Source: Planctomycetota bacterium (GTDB lineage: Bacteria > Planctomycetota > UBA1135). Taken from it: a DNA stretch of 9,321 nt. Positions 1 through 6,438 of the stretch are shown here, one piece after another (the stretch's first letter is position 1; each line of letters starts with the position of its first letter). The notes under the pieces are model-generated. The model made no database searches. It saw nothing but the letters and a program-made list of their open reading frames with translations, and was not told the DNA's origin. The DNA lies in assembly GCA_014382465.1 (NCBI GenBank), contig JACNJP010000269.1:1-9321 (forward strand), given 5' to 3'. The position numbers were made by a program, and so were the translations under genes.

Positions 1-1024
1 GGACGCCGTCGGTCTGGAATTCGCCGGCGGTCACCGGGTGGAGCAGCTTGCCGGACAGGTCGCGCAGCTCGTAGTGGGTGTAGCCGCTCTTGTCGGTCTC
101 CCACAAAAAGCGCCGGCCGTCGGCCAGCCAGCGGATCGACGGGTGGTTGTCCTGCCAGGTGTCCTGGTGCTCCTCCACCACGACCCGCGTCTTGCCGCTC
201 TTGAGGTCGATCGCCAGCAGCTTCATGTCGTGCTGCAAGCGGTCGGTCCAGTGGATCATCACCTCGTCGCCGTCGGGCGAGGCGAGCACGCCATAGAGAT
301 ACTCCTCGCGGCCGCCGCCGGCGTCGACCCGCTTGCTGCGCTTGCTGGCGAGGTCGTAGACCATCAGCTCGGCGCCGGGGTTGGTGGCGCCGGCCTTCGG
401 GTAGTACTCGGGATAGTAGACGGTGTTGATCTCAGTCCAGCCGGTGACCAGGTGGAAGGGCAGGACCCCGGTGTCGTCGAAGCGGTAGTAGAGCAGCTTC
501 TTCGAGTCAGGCGACCACCACATCGCGGTGACCTGGTCGAGCTCCTCGCCGTAGACCCAGCTGGCCGTGCCGTAGTGGATGTCGGCGTCGCCGTCCTTGG
601 TGACGGCGGTCTCCTTTCCGCCCTCCTTCTCCACCAGGACGACGTTCCAGTCGCGGTAGTGGGCCTCCCACTTGCCGTCCGGCGAGTCGACCTGGGTGTG
701 CTGCCGCCCGCGCGTCGGCCGGCCGATCTGTTCGCCGGTGCTTGCGCCGCTGCGGCCGCCGCCGCCGGACTGGCTGGCCTCGCCCTTGCCGTCGCCGTCC
801 TCGATCTCCTTGCCCTTCAAGCTCTTGAGGTCGAATTCGTAGCGCTGGTCCTCGCTTGTGAAGTAGAGCGACTTGCCGTCGGCGCTCCAGGAGACCTCCG
901 AGACCGTGCCTGGCCCGCTGTAGCCGCCGCGGCGGCCGCGCTGGGCCTGGGTGTCGGCGGTGAGCAGCAGCGCGGCGAGCGCGACCAGGAGCAGCAGGCG
1001 CAGGGGTTGCAGCAGGGGCTTCAT
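1..1024 (-). CDS. Dipeptidyl-peptidase IV-type S9 peptidase, N-terminal half (partial)
   Basis: The reverse strand is open from an ATG at 1024-1022 to the left edge, giving 341 visible residues. A Sec signal peptide (about residues 1-27, long Leu/Ala core, possible cleavage after TQA) predicts export. The rest matches the DPPIV N-terminal beta-propeller: WVYGEE at 156-161 is the double-glutamate motif that holds the substrate N-terminus in S9B enzymes, and YPKAG..NP at 208-216 is another family hallmark. Blade-like SPDG/SADG turns recur (for example 46-49, 114-117 and 250-253). Family members are about 700-750 residues, so the catalytic alpha/beta-hydrolase domain with its Ser-Asp-His triad should lie outside the window to the left. 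Expected role: release of N-terminal dipeptides from peptides in the periplasm. A Gly/Ser-rich stretch at 82-101 looks like an inserted loop. No convincing Shine-Dalgarno precedes the start. The gene is transcribed divergently from the esterase operon. The family call is firm; catalytic competence cannot be judged. Confidence 0.88.
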   Translation of the reverse strand, partial: MKPLLQPLRLLLLVALAALLLTADTQAQRGRRGGYSGPGTVSEVSWSADGKSLYFTSEDQRYEFDLKSLKGKEIEDGDGKGEASQSGGGGRSGASTGEQIGRPTRGRQHTQVDSPDGKWEAHYRDWNVVLVEKEGGKETAVTKDGDADIHYGTASWVYGEELDQVTAMWWSPDSKKLLYYRFDDTGVLPFHLVTGWTEINTVYYPEYYPKAGATNPGAELMVYDLASKRSKRVDAGGGREEYLYGVLASPDGDEVMIHWTDRLQHDMKLLAIDLKSGKTRVVVEEHQDTWQDNHPSIRWLADGRRFLWETDKSGYTHYELRDLSGKLLHPVTAGEFQTDGV

Positions 1025-1157
1025 CTTCGGTTCAGGTCAGGGGAGCGGCGGCGGACCAAGGAAACCGGCTCCTTGAGCAGAGGGGCCGGGGCAGGAAGGG
1101 AAGCGTCCCGTTCCCGGAGGGCCGGCCGCTATCCTGAGCCCAGGTTACGGAATCCGC
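1025..1157. promoter_or_regulatory. Divergent intergenic region, presumed promoters for both flanking genes
   Basis: These 133 bp separate the start of the minus-strand peptidase from the start of the plus-strand esterase, so promoters for both directions should lie here. Visible elements are a possible plus-strand -10 hexamer TATCCT at 1130-1135 (no well-spaced -35 box), an 8-bp palindrome GGCCGGCC at 1120-1127, and a short dyad GGGAA (1098-1102) / TTCCC (1111-1115) with an 8-nt loop. In DNA this GC-rich, short dyads are expected by chance, so only the position is good evidence for regulation. Confidence 0.35.
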
Positions 1158-3068
1158 ATGGCACCGTTCGCCCTTCTCCTCTGCTCCTGGCTGTCCGGAT
1201 GCGCCCAAGATCCGGACGTTCCCCGACCCGCCGGTCCGCCCGAGGCGATCCTCGGCGGCGACGGCCCGAACCTGATGCGTGCCGACCTGGCCGCCGCCGT
1301 GGCCGCCGCCGCCGCCCGGCCGCTGCCGGAGAGCCGCGAGCAGCACCAGCGCCGCCTGCCCGGCGACCGCGCCGAGCTGATGCGCTGCCTCGGCCTCGAC
1401 CCGCTGCCGCCGCGGACGCCGCTCAACGCGCGCGTCACCGGGGTGCTGCCGCGCGCCGGCTACCGGGTCGAGAAGCTGGTCTACGAGAGCCTGCCGGGCT
1501 TCCACGTCACCGCGCACCTCTACGTGCCGGAGGACGGCGCCAGCGGGCCGCGGCCGGTGATCGTCAACCCGCACGGCCACTGGCAGCACAAGAAGGCCGA
1601 GCCGGTGGTGCAGGCGCGGGCCATCGCCCAGGCGCTGGCGGGCTACCTGGCGATCGTGGTCGACTCGCCGGGCCACTCCTTCGAGGGCGACGCGCCGATC
1701 GAGCGCCGCTGGCAGGGCCCGCACGGCGACTGGACGCTGGGGATGTCGGTCGGCAGCGTGACCGGCGTCTACGTCTGGGACCTGATGCGGGCGCTCGACT
1801 ACCTCGAGACGCGGCCGGAGGCCGACCTGGGCCGCGTCGGCATCACCGGCGCCTCCGGCGGCGGCCTGGCGACGCTCTATGCCTTTGCCGCCGAGCCGCG
1901 CTTCACTTGCGCGGTGCCGGTGGTCTACGCCTCGAGCCTGGAGGTGAACCCCAACAACGGCTGCCTGTGCAACCACGTGCCGGGCACGCTGCGGGTCGGC
2001 GACCGCTCCGACGTGCTGGCGATCCGCGCGCCGGCGCCGGTGCTGGTGATCGGCGCCAACGAGGACGGCGAGTTCCCGCCGGCCGGCATGCGCCGCACGG
2101 GGGAGAAGATCCGCGCCATCTGGCAGCTCTACGGTGTCGGCGCGAACGCCCGCTGGATGGTCTTCGACTCGCGCCACGACTACAACCGGCCGATGCGCGA
2201 GCAGGCGATGGGCTTCTTCGACCAGCACCTGCGCGGCCGCGGCGACGGCAGCCCGGTGGTGGAGTCGGCCTTCGAGACCGCCGACGCGCTCGATCCGGAC
2301 CTGAGGGTGCTGGCGGAGCCTCCGGAGGGCGCGAAGACCCTGCGCATGATCGCTGCCGAGCGCCTGGCCGCGGCCAGCGGCAGTTGGGCGCAGACCGCTG
2401 AGCTCAACGGCGGCTTCCCCCCCGAGCTACTGCGCGGAGGGGGTGCCGCGGCGGTGACCGTGGCCTCGGGCGAGGGCTGGCGCGCCCTCCGGATCCCGAA
2501 CCCGGTCGGCCCCGACCTGCCGGCGGTGCTGCACTCGCCGAAGGGCGCGCCGCGGGCGCTGGTGGTGCTGGTCTCCGAGGCCGGCTGGCGCGGCGCCGCC
2601 GCGGACTTCGACCTCGACCGCCTGGCGGACGCCGGCTTCGCCTGCCTGGCGCTCGACGTGCGCGGCTTCGGCGAGCTCGCCGGCCTGGATCCGCGGCTGC
2701 GCGCCTACCTCGGCGTGTCGGCGCCGTTCCTGATGGCCCAGGACGCGCTGGTGGCGGCCGGCGCCGCCCGGTCCTCGGCGGAGCTGCCGGTGGCGGTGGT
2801 GGGCCGCGGCGAGTGCGCCTCGCAGGTGGCCCTGTTCGCCGGCCTGATGGCGCCCGAACTGGCCTTCGTCGCCGGGCTCGACGGCTTGCGGGGGTATTCC
2901 GAAGCCTTCGGGCGCGAGCTGCGCCCGGCGGCGCTGCAGCCGCGCGCCGCCAGCGGCGCCACCCTGGCGCAGCTCCGCGACGAGCGGCGCGGCCCGGCGC
3001 TGTGGCACTTCCGCGGCCAGGAGGAGCCCTCCTGGCTGGTGCCGCTCGAACAGGCGGTGGGGCGATGA
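1158..3068 (+). CDS. Acetyl-xylan-esterase-like lipoprotein with two alpha/beta-hydrolase domains
   Basis: This 636-residue protein begins with a lipoprotein signal: a hydrophobic run ends in lipobox LSGC, with lipidation expected at Cys15. The n-region lacks Lys/Arg, which is unusual. Domain 1 (about 85-360) is an alpha/beta-hydrolase of the acetyl xylan esterase/S9-like type. It has NPHGHW (137-142, oxyanion region), PGHSFEG (171-177), the nucleophile elbow GASGGG (231-236, Ser233), a likely acid at Asp303 and a likely catalytic His340 in the RHDYNRPMRE stretch, so the order is Ser-Asp-His. A CLC motif at 269-271 is also visible. Domain 2 (about 415-636) again looks like an alpha/beta-hydrolase fold, but its elbow reads GRGEC (549-553), with Gly where Ser belongs, so it is probably non-catalytic. 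Likely role: deacylating a glycan or oligosaccharide at the cell envelope. Its stop overlaps the next start as ATGA, making it the first gene of a three-gene coupled unit. An alternative is a peptidase-like hydrolase; the exact substrate is unknown. Confidence 0.8.
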   Translation: MAPFALLLCSWLSGCAQDPDVPRPAGPPEAILGGDGPNLMRADLAAAVAAAAARPLPESREQHQRRLPGDRAELMRCLGLDPLPPRTPLNARVTGVLPRAGYRVEKLVYESLPGFHVTAHLYVPEDGASGPRPVIVNPHGHWQHKKAEPVVQARAIAQALAGYLAIVVDSPGHSFEGDAPIERRWQGPHGDWTLGMSVGSVTGVYVWDLMRALDYLETRPEADLGRVGITGASGGGLATLYAFAAEPRFTCAVPVVYASSLEVNPNNGCLCNHVPGTLRVGDRSDVLAIRAPAPVLVIGANEDGEFPPAGMRRTGEKIRAIWQLYGVGANARWMVFDSRHDYNRPMREQAMGFFDQHLRGRGDGSPVVESAFETADALDPDLRVLAEPPEGAKTLRMIAAERLAAASGSWAQTAELNGGFPPELLRGGGAAAVTVASGEGWRALRIPNPVGPDLPAVLHSPKGAPRALVVLVSEAGWRGAAADFDLDRLADAGFACLALDVRGFGELAGLDPRLRAYLGVSAPFLMAQDALVAAGAARSSAELPVAVVGRGECASQVALFAGLMAPELAFVAGLDGLRGYSEAFGRELRPAALQPRAASGATLAQLRDERRGPALWHFRGQEEPSWLVPLEQAVGR

Positions 3069-4669
3069 CCGGCCTCGCATTCCTCCTCCTTTCGCTCGCC
3101 GCGCCACAGTCGCCGGAGCCCGGACCGCCCGCCGACGTGGTCGCCGAAGCCGAGCGCAACGCCGAGCAGGCCGCCGAGGCCCTGCGGCGCTGCCAGCGCT
3201 TCACCGAGGCCTGGCTCGGACTCGCCGACCCCGAGACCGGCCTGATCCCGACCAACACCCGCAAGGGCGGCGACCACTGGAGCGCCGCCAACAGCGCCGC
3301 CGACAATTACCCCTTCATGGTGCTGACGGCGGCCTTCACCGACCGCGAGCTGATGGACGGCCGCCTGCTCGAGATGCTGCGCACCGAGCGGCGCCTGACC
3401 AATCGCGAGCACGGCCTGCCCGACGACTGGTCCTTTTCGCAGGCAGCTTTCCGCCACGATTCGCCCGGCCCTGGACGCATGCAGTTCGGCGCCTCGGAGT
3501 ACGTCAAGGACGGCCTGTTGCCGCTGACTGAGTGGCTCGGCCCGAGCCCGTGGCGCGCGCGCATGATGGAGCTGATCGACGCCCTGTGGGCCAGCGCCGA
3601 CCACGAGCTGGCCGGCGGCCCGGTGCCGACCGACAACGTCGAGGTCCACGGCGAGCTGCTCCAGACCCTCAGCCGGATCTACTGGATGACCGGCGAGCGC
3701 AAGTACCTGGACTGGGCGGTGCGGCTCGGCGACCACTACCTGCTGACCGAGGCCCACTTCGCCCGCAGCGACCGGCCGCTGCGGCTGCGCGACCACGGCT
3801 GCGAGGTCGTCTCCGGCCTTTGCGAGCTCTACGTCGCGCTGCACTTCGCCGACCCGGCGAAGAAGGAGCAGTACCGGGCGCCGCTGCACGAGCTGCTCGA
3901 CCGCATCCTCGAGGTCGGCCGCAACCAGGACGGGCTGTTCGCCGACGAGGTGCGGCTGCAGAGCGGCACGCGGCGGCTGTTCGGCGCCGGCGCCCGCGCG
4001 ACGGACACCTTCGGCTACAGCCTGAACGGCTACTACGCGGTCTATCTCGTCGACGGCACCGAGGCCTACCGCGAAGCGGTGTTGAAGGCGCTCGGCGCCC
4101 TGTGGCGCGGTTACCGCAGCCACCCGTGGGAGGGCGCCAGCTCCGACGGCTACGCCGACGCCATCGAGAGCGCCCTGAACCTCTACAACCGCGAGCCGGT
4201 GGAATCCTGCGCCCGGTGGCTCGACTCCGAGATGGCGGTCATGTGGAGCAAGCAACAGGGCAGCGGCATCATCGAGGGCTGGCACGGCGACGGCAACTTC
4301 GCCCGCACCAGCCTGATGTACGCGTTGTGGAAGACCCAGGGAGTGACCGCCCAGCCGTGGCGGGCCGACCTGCGGCTCGGGGCGGCCATGGACGGCGACG
4401 AGCTGGTCCTGTTCCTGTCCGCCGAGCAGCCGTGGACCGGCACCTTGGTCTTCGACCGCCCGCGCCACCGCGACTTCCTCCACCTGCCGCTCGACTGGCC
4501 GCGCATCAACCAGTTCCCGGAGTGGTTCACGGTCGAGGCGGACCGGGAATACCGGGTGGCGCGGGGCGATTCCCAGATCGGAGAGGCTCTGAGCGGCCTC
4601 GATCTGCTTCACGGCCTTCCCCTGGCATTGGGGGCTGGCGAATCCTCGTACTGGGTCGTCCAACGATGA
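3065..4669 (+). CDS. Predicted exported (alpha/alpha)6-toroid glycosidase-like protein
   Basis: The protein has 534 residues. The frame is open further upstream, but the ATG at 3065 is preferred because it overlaps the esterase stop as ATGA, has a GGTGGGG stretch just upstream, and starts directly with a short hydrophobic segment (residues 4-13) that may be a signal peptide. Residues about 25-425 are rich in amphipathic helices in a toroid-like pattern. Examples are the helix around VHGELLQTLSRIYWMTGERK (194-213), the stretch around RDHGCEVVSGLCELY (242-256), and DGYADAIESALNLYNREP (361-378). This resembles six-hairpin glycosidases of GH127/GH88/epimerase-like type, but I cannot assign a family. 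Acidic candidates for catalysis include Asp190, Glu193, Asp243, Glu247, Asp361 and Glu368. The C-terminus (about 430-534) looks like a beta-sandwich. Position between an esterase and a GH172 protein supports a role in glycan breakdown or modification. A lyase or epimerase is also possible. Confidence 0.65.
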   Translation: MTGLAFLLLSLAAPQSPEPGPPADVVAEAERNAEQAAEALRRCQRFTEAWLGLADPETGLIPTNTRKGGDHWSAANSAADNYPFMVLTAAFTDRELMDGRLLEMLRTERRLTNREHGLPDDWSFSQAAFRHDSPGPGRMQFGASEYVKDGLLPLTEWLGPSPWRARMMELIDALWASADHELAGGPVPTDNVEVHGELLQTLSRIYWMTGERKYLDWAVRLGDHYLLTEAHFARSDRPLRLRDHGCEVVSGLCELYVALHFADPAKKEQYRAPLHELLDRILEVGRNQDGLFADEVRLQSGTRRLFGAGARATDTFGYSLNGYYAVYLVDGTEAYREAVLKALGALWRGYRSHPWEGASSDGYADAIESALNLYNREPVESCARWLDSEMAVMWSKQQGSGIIEGWHGDGNFARTSLMYALWKTQGVTAQPWRADLRLGAAMDGDELVLFLSAEQPWTGTLVFDRPRHRDFLHLPLDWPRINQFPEWFTVEADREYRVARGDSQIGEALSGLDLLHGLPLALGAGESSYWVVQR

Positions 4670-6273
4670 ATCCTCCCCTGCTGCTCCTCCCCTTGGCGAT
4701 GCTCTGCCTGGCAGAACCGGTTCAATCGGCCCAGAGCCTCGCCGACCTCGCCACGCCCCAGGACGGACGCAGCCGCCGCGCCACCTCCGCCCATCGCAGC
4801 GGCGCCGACGGAAAGTACGACCCGCAGGCGCCGCTCGACCCGGACAGCAACTGGGACAACCAGAACCTCGCGCCCGGCGCGACGCGGGTGCTCATGGACG
4901 AGACGGGTCCGGGCGTCATCACCCACATCTGGATGACCTTCCTCGGCCCCGAGCCGCAGGGATGGGCGAAGGACGGCTCGGCCAACCACCAGGAGATGCT
5001 GCTGCGCATCTGGTACGACGGCCGCGAGCGTCCGGGCGTCGAGGCGCCGGTCGGCGACTTCTTCGCCAACGCCTTCGGCGCGCGCCGCGAGGTCCTCAGC
5101 ATGCCGGTCGTGGTGGAGGACGCCGACTCCTACAACTGTTTCTGGCACATGCCCTTCCGCGAGTCGGTGCGGGTCGAGGTGGTGAACCAGAGCGCCAGGC
5201 CGGTGAGCCTGCTCTACTACAACATCGACTGGATCGAGAAGGAGGAGCTGCCGGCCGACACGCCCTACTTCCACGCCCAGTACCGCCAGGAGTATCCGGT
5301 GGAGCAGGGCCAGGACTACCTGATCCTCGAGACCGAGGGCAAGGGCCACTACGTCGGCACCGTGCTGTCGGTGCGCACCCGCAGCCCGTCGTGGTTCGGC
5401 GAGGGCGACGAGAAGGTCTACCTCGACGGCGAGCAGACCGCCTCGATCTGGGGCACCGGCACCGAGGACTACTTCCTGTCGGCGTGGGGGCTGAAGACCA
5501 CCACCACGCCCTACTTCGGCACGCCCTACTTCGACCAGTGGGGGATCGTCGGCGGCCACACCAGCGCCTACCGCTGGCACGTGCAGGACCCGATCGTGTT
5601 CCAGCGGGGGATCAAGGTCACGATCGAGCACTACGGCTGGATCTCGCCGGACGAGAACCCGGACTACCTGACGAACAGTTGGAACGAGCGCCAGGACGAC
5701 TACTCGAGCGTGGCTTACTGGTACCAGACCGGCACGCCGACCTTCGCCGCCCGGGCGCCGTCGGCGGCGGAACGCACGCTGCCGAACCTGGACCAGATCA
5801 CCCACGCCGTCGGCGCGATCGAGGACTCCTGCCACGGCGCCGGCGCCATCGCGGTCCAGCAGCTCCTCGGCTACGAGCAGGGCCAGATCCTCTACCGGCC
5901 GCCGAGCGCCGAGGACGCCTGGATCGAGCTGCCCTTCACGGTGGAGGAGAAGCTGCCGGTCCGCCTGCTGCTCCAGATGACCCGCAGCTACGACTTCGGC
6001 CGCTACCGCGCCTCCCTCGACGGCGTGCCGCTCGGCGGCCCGCTCGACTTCTACCACGCCGAGACCGACTCCTGGGAGTACCACCTGCTCGACTTCTGGC
6101 CCGAGCCGGGCGAGCACCTGCTGCGGCTGGAGTGCGTCGGCAAGAACCCGGCGTCGACCGACCACTGGCTGGGCTTCGCCTCCCTGCGTCTGCGCGAGCG
6201 CCGCCCGCGCGTGGCGGAGTGGGCCCACGACCGTGACAAGGACTGGCGGGAGCAACCCGTGCTCTTCCGCTGA
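4666..6273 (+). CDS. DUF2961 / GH172-family exported glycoside hydrolase
   Basis: The 535-residue protein starts at ATG 4666, overlapping the previous stop as ATGA, and has a clear Sec signal (about 1-22, with cleavage plausible after VQS or QSA). Residues about 25-360 form a DUF2961 jelly-roll core. Diagnostic motifs are DETGPGVITHIWM (78-90), WFGEGDEKVYLDGE (243-256), IWGTGTEDYF (261-270) and YRWHVQDPI (302-310). Characterised GH172 members act on furanosides: the alpha-fructofuranoside enzyme making difructose dianhydride I (catalytic glutamates published as E270/E291) and D-arabinofuranosidases. Here Glu246 and Glu267 lie in the two most conserved motifs and are also 21 residues apart, so I infer that the active site is intact. 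Residues about 380-510 form an extra beta-rich domain, possibly a second jelly roll or a carbohydrate-binding module. Likely reaction: hydrolysis or transglycosylation of a furanosyl linkage outside the cytoplasm; the sugar is not predictable. It is the last gene of the coupled triad. Confidence 0.88.
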   Translation: MNPPLLLLPLAMLCLAEPVQSAQSLADLATPQDGRSRRATSAHRSGADGKYDPQAPLDPDSNWDNQNLAPGATRVLMDETGPGVITHIWMTFLGPEPQGWAKDGSANHQEMLLRIWYDGRERPGVEAPVGDFFANAFGARREVLSMPVVVEDADSYNCFWHMPFRESVRVEVVNQSARPVSLLYYNIDWIEKEELPADTPYFHAQYRQEYPVEQGQDYLILETEGKGHYVGTVLSVRTRSPSWFGEGDEKVYLDGEQTASIWGTGTEDYFLSAWGLKTTTTPYFGTPYFDQWGIVGGHTSAYRWHVQDPIVFQRGIKVTIEHYGWISPDENPDYLTNSWNERQDDYSSVAYWYQTGTPTFAARAPSAAERTLPNLDQITHAVGAIEDSCHGAGAIAVQQLLGYEQGQILYRPPSAEDAWIELPFTVEEKLPVRLLLQMTRSYDFGRYRASLDGVPLGGPLDFYHAETDSWEYHLLDFWPEPGEHLLRLECVGKNPASTDHWLGFASLRLRERRPRVAEWAHDRDKDWREQPVLFR

Positions 6274-6438
6274 CGGGCGGCTGTGGATCGGGGGGCACAG
6301 AAAGAACCTGTCCAACCTGGCGCTTTCCTGAGCGGAACCGAACGACGGGATCCAGTGCCGCACGACTCGCCAGGGATGCGGCCTGGAAATGGTGGGCACG
6401 TGATTTGAAGACAACCTTGGTTCCCGAATCCTCTCTCC
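6274..6438. promoter_or_regulatory. Intergenic gap between the triad and the FG-GAP gene
   Basis: These 165 bp hold no supported gene. The length and the change in codon style downstream suggest that the FG-GAP gene has its own promoter here, but I see no convincing -35/-10 pair. A weak dyad CTGTG (6281-6285) / CACAG (6296-6300) with a 10-nt loop follows the GH172 stop. It lacks a T-run, so I do not call it a terminator. No Shine-Dalgarno is visible before the ATG at 6439; the sequence just upstream is pyrimidine-rich. Confidence 0.25.

Noticed and set aside
38..2401. 787-codon plus-strand open frame across the peptidase and esterase starts
   Set aside because: It runs antisense to a clear DPPIV propeller and then out of frame through the esterase. 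The product is a low-complexity Ala/Arg/Pro-rich string.
2813..3064. Upstream extension of the toroid gene to a start at 2813
   Set aside because: The extra 84 residues overlap the esterase C-terminus and are Arg/Ala/Pro-rich. The ATG at 3065 gives an ATGA overlap and an immediate hydrophobic N-terminus.
2705..4663. Long minus-strand open frame (652 codons) opposite the esterase and toroid genes
   Set aside because: Its translation is Val/Ala/Gly/Arg/Gln-rich with no domain or signal motifs. Strong G/C third-position bias in the plus-strand genes removes stop codons from the opposite strand.
3532..4665. Upstream extension of the GH172 gene to 3532
   Set aside because: The extension overlaps the toroid gene and has arginine-rich nonsense composition. 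The ATG at 4666 starts a proper signal peptide and overlaps the previous stop.
5506..5533. 13-bp direct repeat ACGCCCTACTTCG, two copies offset by 15 bp
   Set aside because: It encodes TPYFG-TPYFD within the DUF2961 core, is in frame and short, and is adequately explained by coding sequence.
6281..6300. Possible terminator hairpin after the GH172 stop
   Set aside because: The stem is only 5 bp with a 10-nt loop and no T-run, so chance is a sufficient explanation in this base composition.
4609..6414. Long minus-strand open frame (601 codons) opposite the GH172 gene
   Set aside because: It shows the same compositional artefact; the plus strand here carries clear DUF2961 motifs.
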